A stretch of 64,000 nt of DNA from JBCLLP01 sp039738635 (lineage in GTDB: Bacteria; Patescibacteriota; Saccharimonadia; CAILAD01; BJGX01): NCBI GenBank assembly GCA_039738635.1, contig JBCLLN010000001.1, forward strand, positions 1 through 64,000. Reading direction: 5' to 3'. This document shows, one piece after another, positions 61,428 through 64,000 of the stretch. A program made the translations under genes and the position numbers. The notes beneath the pieces are model-generated. The model was not told where the DNA came from. It made no database searches and worked only from the letters and a program-made list of their open reading frames with translations. The first letter of the stretch is position 1. Each line of letters begins with the position of its first letter.

Positions 61428-62650
61428 AAAAAGTTACTCCAAAAACCACCACATCTATCAGGGCCTATGAAAAAGCCGTAGGTACAGACACTATGGCAGA
61501 GCTAGAACTTGCCAGTAAACCACTCCAAGGATTGCGTATCGCCGAAATTAACGCAACAGCAGTTGGGGGTGGGGTAGCAGAGCTTTTGAACGGCCAAATA
61601 CCGCTCGCTCGAGCCCTAGGCGTACTTTCAGATTGGTATGTTCTACCCCCTGACGAGAAGTTTTTTAAAACCACCAAGGGTCTCCATAACTGTCTGCAAG
61701 GCCAGTGCGCCCTAGAGACTGTTTTAGATTTTGAGTATTATCAACAATACCACGACTCAATAGCTCATAGCATACCAGAAGCTGACCTGTATATACTGCA
61801 CGACCCCCAAACCCTTGGCTTGGTGCCATTTCTCAAGGGCAAACCAGTTGTTTGGCGATGCCACATTGATTTGACCCAGGCCGACCCCACTAGCCTGGAT
61901 TGGTTACGTAAATACTACCCTTATTTTCAAAAGGTCATATTCTCGCTAGAAGCATATGTACATGGGCTCGAACATTCCAAGGTCTCTATTGTTCACCCTG
62001 CTATTGATCCATTGAGTGATAAGAATATTGAGCTTCTTGGTCCTCAACAGCATGTTGCACTAAAAAAACTCAAGATTGACATTAAAAAACCATATATTTT
62101 ACAAGTTTCACGGTTTGATAAATTCAAAGACCCTCTTGGTGTTATCAGGATTTACGAACAGTTAAGGAGAAAAATACCCGATTTGCAATGTGTACTGGCT
62201 GGCAATTACGCCACCGATGACCCAGAAGGGATTGAATACTATGCCATGTCACAAGCCAAAGCCCAGCAAGTGCAAGGTGGTGGCGTGCACTTTGTACTAG
62301 GCGCCACGGATACGCAGATTAATGCCTTGCAACAGAATGCGGCAATTGTTATTCAAAACTCTACTCGTGAAGGCTTTGGCTTAACAGTCACTGAGGCATT
62401 ATGGAAAAAGAAGATCGTTTTTAGCCATCCGGTTGGCGGTATTGCTCTGCAAGTTATTAACGACAGGACTGGCTATTATATAAGTGATGATACTACCCAA
62501 GCCATTGGCATAATGAGTGATGTTATTGATCGCCCGCATATCTATGCCATGATAGGCCTGGCTGCCCACGAACATGTCAAAAGACAGTTTGTGCTCCCTG
62601 TGATGCTCAAAGATTACTTCAACACTTATTCTGAAGCTCTTAATTCTTAA
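61424..62650 (+). CDS. TreT-like trehalose glycosyltransferase (GT4)
   Basis: A 408-residue GT-B enzyme. IAEINATAVGGGVAELLNGQ and RCHIDLTQADPTSLDWL match trehalose synthase (TreT, NDP-glucose + glucose). ILQVSRFDKFKDPLGVIRIY and NSTREGFGLTVTEALWKKK are the donor-binding signatures of GT4. It can work in either direction, so trehalose could be split to feed the ROK kinase. The ATG overlaps the kinase stop. Confidence 0.88.
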   Translation: MKKVTPKTTTSIRAYEKAVGTDTMAELELASKPLQGLRIAEINATAVGGGVAELLNGQIPLARALGVLSDWYVLPPDEKFFKTTKGLHNCLQGQCALETVLDFEYYQQYHDSIAHSIPEADLYILHDPQTLGLVPFLKGKPVVWRCHIDLTQADPTSLDWLRKYYPYFQKVIFSLEAYVHGLEHSKVSIVHPAIDPLSDKNIELLGPQQHVALKKLKIDIKKPYILQVSRFDKFKDPLGVIRIYEQLRRKIPDLQCVLAGNYATDDPEGIEYYAMSQAKAQQVQGGGVHFVLGATDTQINALQQNAAIVIQNSTREGFGLTVTEALWKKKIVFSHPVGGIALQVINDRTGYYISDDTTQAIGIMSDVIDRPHIYAMIGLAAHEHVKRQFVLPVMLKDYFNTYSEALNS

Positions 62651-62655
62651 AGTAC

Positions 62656-62672
62656 CCAGGGTGTCTCCCTGG
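62656..62672. repeat. Hairpin repeat, copy 2 (inverted)
   Basis: Exact reverse complement of 57758-57774, 5 bases after the treT-like stop; hairpin arms CCAGGG/CCCTGG. Confidence 0.6.
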
Positions 62673-62704
62673 AATAATAGTAGTAATGTTCTAGACTAAC
62701 ACGC

Positions 62705-62737
62705 CCCAGCCAAGCTGGGCAATATTAACAAAGACCG
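62705..62737 (+). repeat. 33-bp intergenic repeat, copy 2
   Basis: Partner of 60428-60460. This copy forms a clean CCCAGC/GCTGGG hairpin and runs into the terminator that follows. Confidence 0.75.
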
Positions 62738-62766
62738 GGTTCTATGACCCGTTTTTTTATTTTTTA
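62736..62766 (+). terminator. Terminator of the ROK-treT operon
   Basis: Stem CGGGT/ACCCG (62736-62740 with 62747-62751), then TTTTTTTATTTTTT. Confidence 0.85.
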
Positions 62767-62814
62767 CTATAACTTTGTGTTGTTATATACTAAGGTGTAT
62801 CAAACCAATACTAA

Positions 62815-64000
62815 ATGATAGCCTACACAAACTACTTACTTAAGAGATTTTATGAATCTAGCAATATTCGCTTGCACCGGTTTGCCCAAAAAACTATTTT
62901 TGGGCAAAGACAGAGTGAGATTACTGATAAGAATTTCATAGACTTAGAGTCAACTGGTATAAACGTTGTAGTGAATAAGAAAATACCCAAGCTTGCTTGG
63001 CTTTGTGAAATTACTAAAGACCAATATACATTTTTTATTGGTCACATGGTAGAACATTCCAATAATTATATCTTCGAAGGTGCCTGGAATGGATCATTTA
63101 AGCAAGCAGATTTTGACAGAACAGAGTTTGTATTTGGCTCTGGAGCTAGATTACGTAAAAACAAAATTATCTTTGTACCGCCCAAACATGGGCTAGAGAG
63201 TATTTTTGTTTTGTATGACAAAAAACTTGATAAATATTATGTTTCAAACACAATTTGTTTTGTTCTTGCTCAATCAGCACTAACTATAAATGATAAGTTT
63301 TATAAAAAAACTGCCAAAGTATTATATGAAACCGGTAGAGTTGCTACTGAGATTGGCGTAGATAGGTATAATCGCATATTAGTAGAAGACAAAAATTATA
63401 AATTGCTAAGAATGACATATTATAATTTTTCTGTTGGCAAAAGTGGAAATATTAAACTCTACAATACAGCTATAGGTAAGCATTTTGAGTCTTACGCTGA
63501 ATATAAAAAATTACTTCTTTCTACAGCAAAAAAAGTCATGCAAAACGCGACCGACAAAACCAGAAAGACAAAATATACAGCCATATCCTCAATATCTAAG
63601 GGCTATGATTCTGTTGCGGTAACATCACTAGTAACGAGTCTGGGCCTAAAATCTGCCTTGACTCTGAGTGGTACTGTCTATAACTACAATGATTCTGGTG
63701 AAGAGATAGCGAAAAAGCTGGGTCTAAAAGCATTTACCTTTAGACACATGTTAGCAAAAAACATTAAGAACCTAAACACCGACTTTCATAAAAGAAAAAA
63801 GAAGCAAGCGCTTGAGTTTATAGCTACCGAAGGGTTGGGCGACGATGTTGGATTTTTGCCGTTCGAGCCCAAACTTGGTAACAAACTGTACTTTTCGGGT
63901 GCTTATGGGGACATTGTTTGGGGAAAGAACAAAAAACTACTGCCTGGCTTTATTAAGCCAAAATCCTTTGCCAAAAGCCTAACTGAATTTAGACTAAGAG
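62815..64000 (+). CDS. Asparagine-synthase-like PP-loop protein, 3' end cut by window
   Basis: An open frame of 395 codons from ATG 62815 runs off the window. The N-terminal half (MIAYTNYLLKRFYESSNIRL...) has no clear motif but occupies the place of a glutaminase-like domain and lacks its N-terminal Cys. Near residue 260 comes SSISKGYDSVAVTSLV, a variant of the PP-loop SGGxDS that binds ATP in asparagine synthase and related amide-forming enzymes. A stop in the alternative frame beginning at 62853 rules that start out. A peptide- or glycan-modifying ligase is possible. Confidence 0.65.
   Translation, partial: MIAYTNYLLKRFYESSNIRLHRFAQKTIFGQRQSEITDKNFIDLESTGINVVVNKKIPKLAWLCEITKDQYTFFIGHMVEHSNNYIFEGAWNGSFKQADFDRTEFVFGSGARLRKNKIIFVPPKHGLESIFVLYDKKLDKYYVSNTICFVLAQSALTINDKFYKKTAKVLYETGRVATEIGVDRYNRILVEDKNYKLLRMTYYNFSVGKSGNIKLYNTAIGKHFESYAEYKKLLLSTAKKVMQNATDKTRKTKYTAISSISKGYDSVAVTSLVTSLGLKSALTLSGTVYNYNDSGEEIAKKLGLKAFTFRHMLAKNIKNLNTDFHKRKKKQALEFIATEGLGDDVGFLPFEPKLGNKLYFSGAYGDIVWGKNKKLLPGFIKPKSFAKSLTEFRLR

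Noticed and set aside
62853..62945. Gene start at ATG 62853
   Set aside because: That frame hits a stop after about 30 codons; the frame from 62815 stays open to the window end.

Overview
The window looks like a chromosomal segment of a Patescibacteria (CPR) genome, most likely Candidatus Saccharibacteria (TM7), although no rRNA is present to prove it. Supporting signs are dense coding, many 4-base ATGA/GTGA overlaps, many small membrane proteins, a division/cell-wall cluster stripped of its Mur ligases, an AspRS lacking its usual insertion domain, and extended -10 promoters (TGnTATAAT) so close to the ATG that the mRNAs must be nearly leaderless. TGA is used as a stop throughout, which argues against the recoded CPR lineages (Absconditabacteria, Gracilibacteria).

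Layout. 1-5 kb: a CobW/COG0523 metallochaperone GTPase (partial), a histidine kinase and response regulator, and aspS. 5-10.4 kb: a tightly coupled chain of micro-ORFs and small membrane proteins leading into scpA-scpB-rsuA/rluB-dacA-der, then pth. 10.4-15.2 kb: a HAD-like protein, a MacB/LolD-type ABC exporter, LemA and HtpX. 15.2-23.5 kb: dprA between two candidate stand-alone ncRNA genes, then topA, a sigma-region-4/HARE regulator and a TraG/VirD4-like ATPase with a 27-Asn tail. 23.7-31.8 kb (minus strand): mraZ-rsmH-(21-aa ORF)-ftsL-ftsI-mraY-ftsW-murG-ftsQ, preceded by a clear array of MraZ boxes. 31.9-41.1 kb: a VIT-family transporter, an SDR, glyS, recO, a REC-only regulator with a degenerate kinase-like partner, and oxidative-stress genes (2-Cys peroxiredoxin, Fe/Mn SOD, Bcp), an exonuclease and a DEAD-box helicase.

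41.3-52.7 kb is the standout. Directly after tRNA-Gln(TTG) lies a visibly AT-richer operon: XRE regulator, a complete archaeal/eukaryotic-type prolyl-tRNA synthetase, a 2269-residue non-ribosomal peptide synthetase with order A(MT)-T-C-A-T-R, a class III aminotransferase, an Sfp-type phosphopantetheinyl transferase and a nucleotidyltransferase. NRPS systems are very unusual in reduced CPR genomes. The architecture resembles the small reductive dipeptide synthetases (AusA/AusB type) that make peptide aldehydes and pyrazinones, but adds a methyltransferase inserted in the first A domain, whose specificity code reads as serine. The aminotransferase could turn the released aldehyde into an amine. 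The ProRS is a candidate self-resistance or supply enzyme.

52.6-64 kb: small membrane proteins sharing an 88-bp duplicated 5' module; a T-box riboswitch ahead of a GNAT-like gene; an AstE/AspA-like metallohydrolase; an alpha/beta hydrolase; Pcm; then GlmS, a ROK sugar kinase and a TreT-like trehalose glycosyltransferase; and a truncated asparagine-synthase-like (PP-loop) protein at the edge. No CRISPR array, rRNA or insertion sequence was seen.
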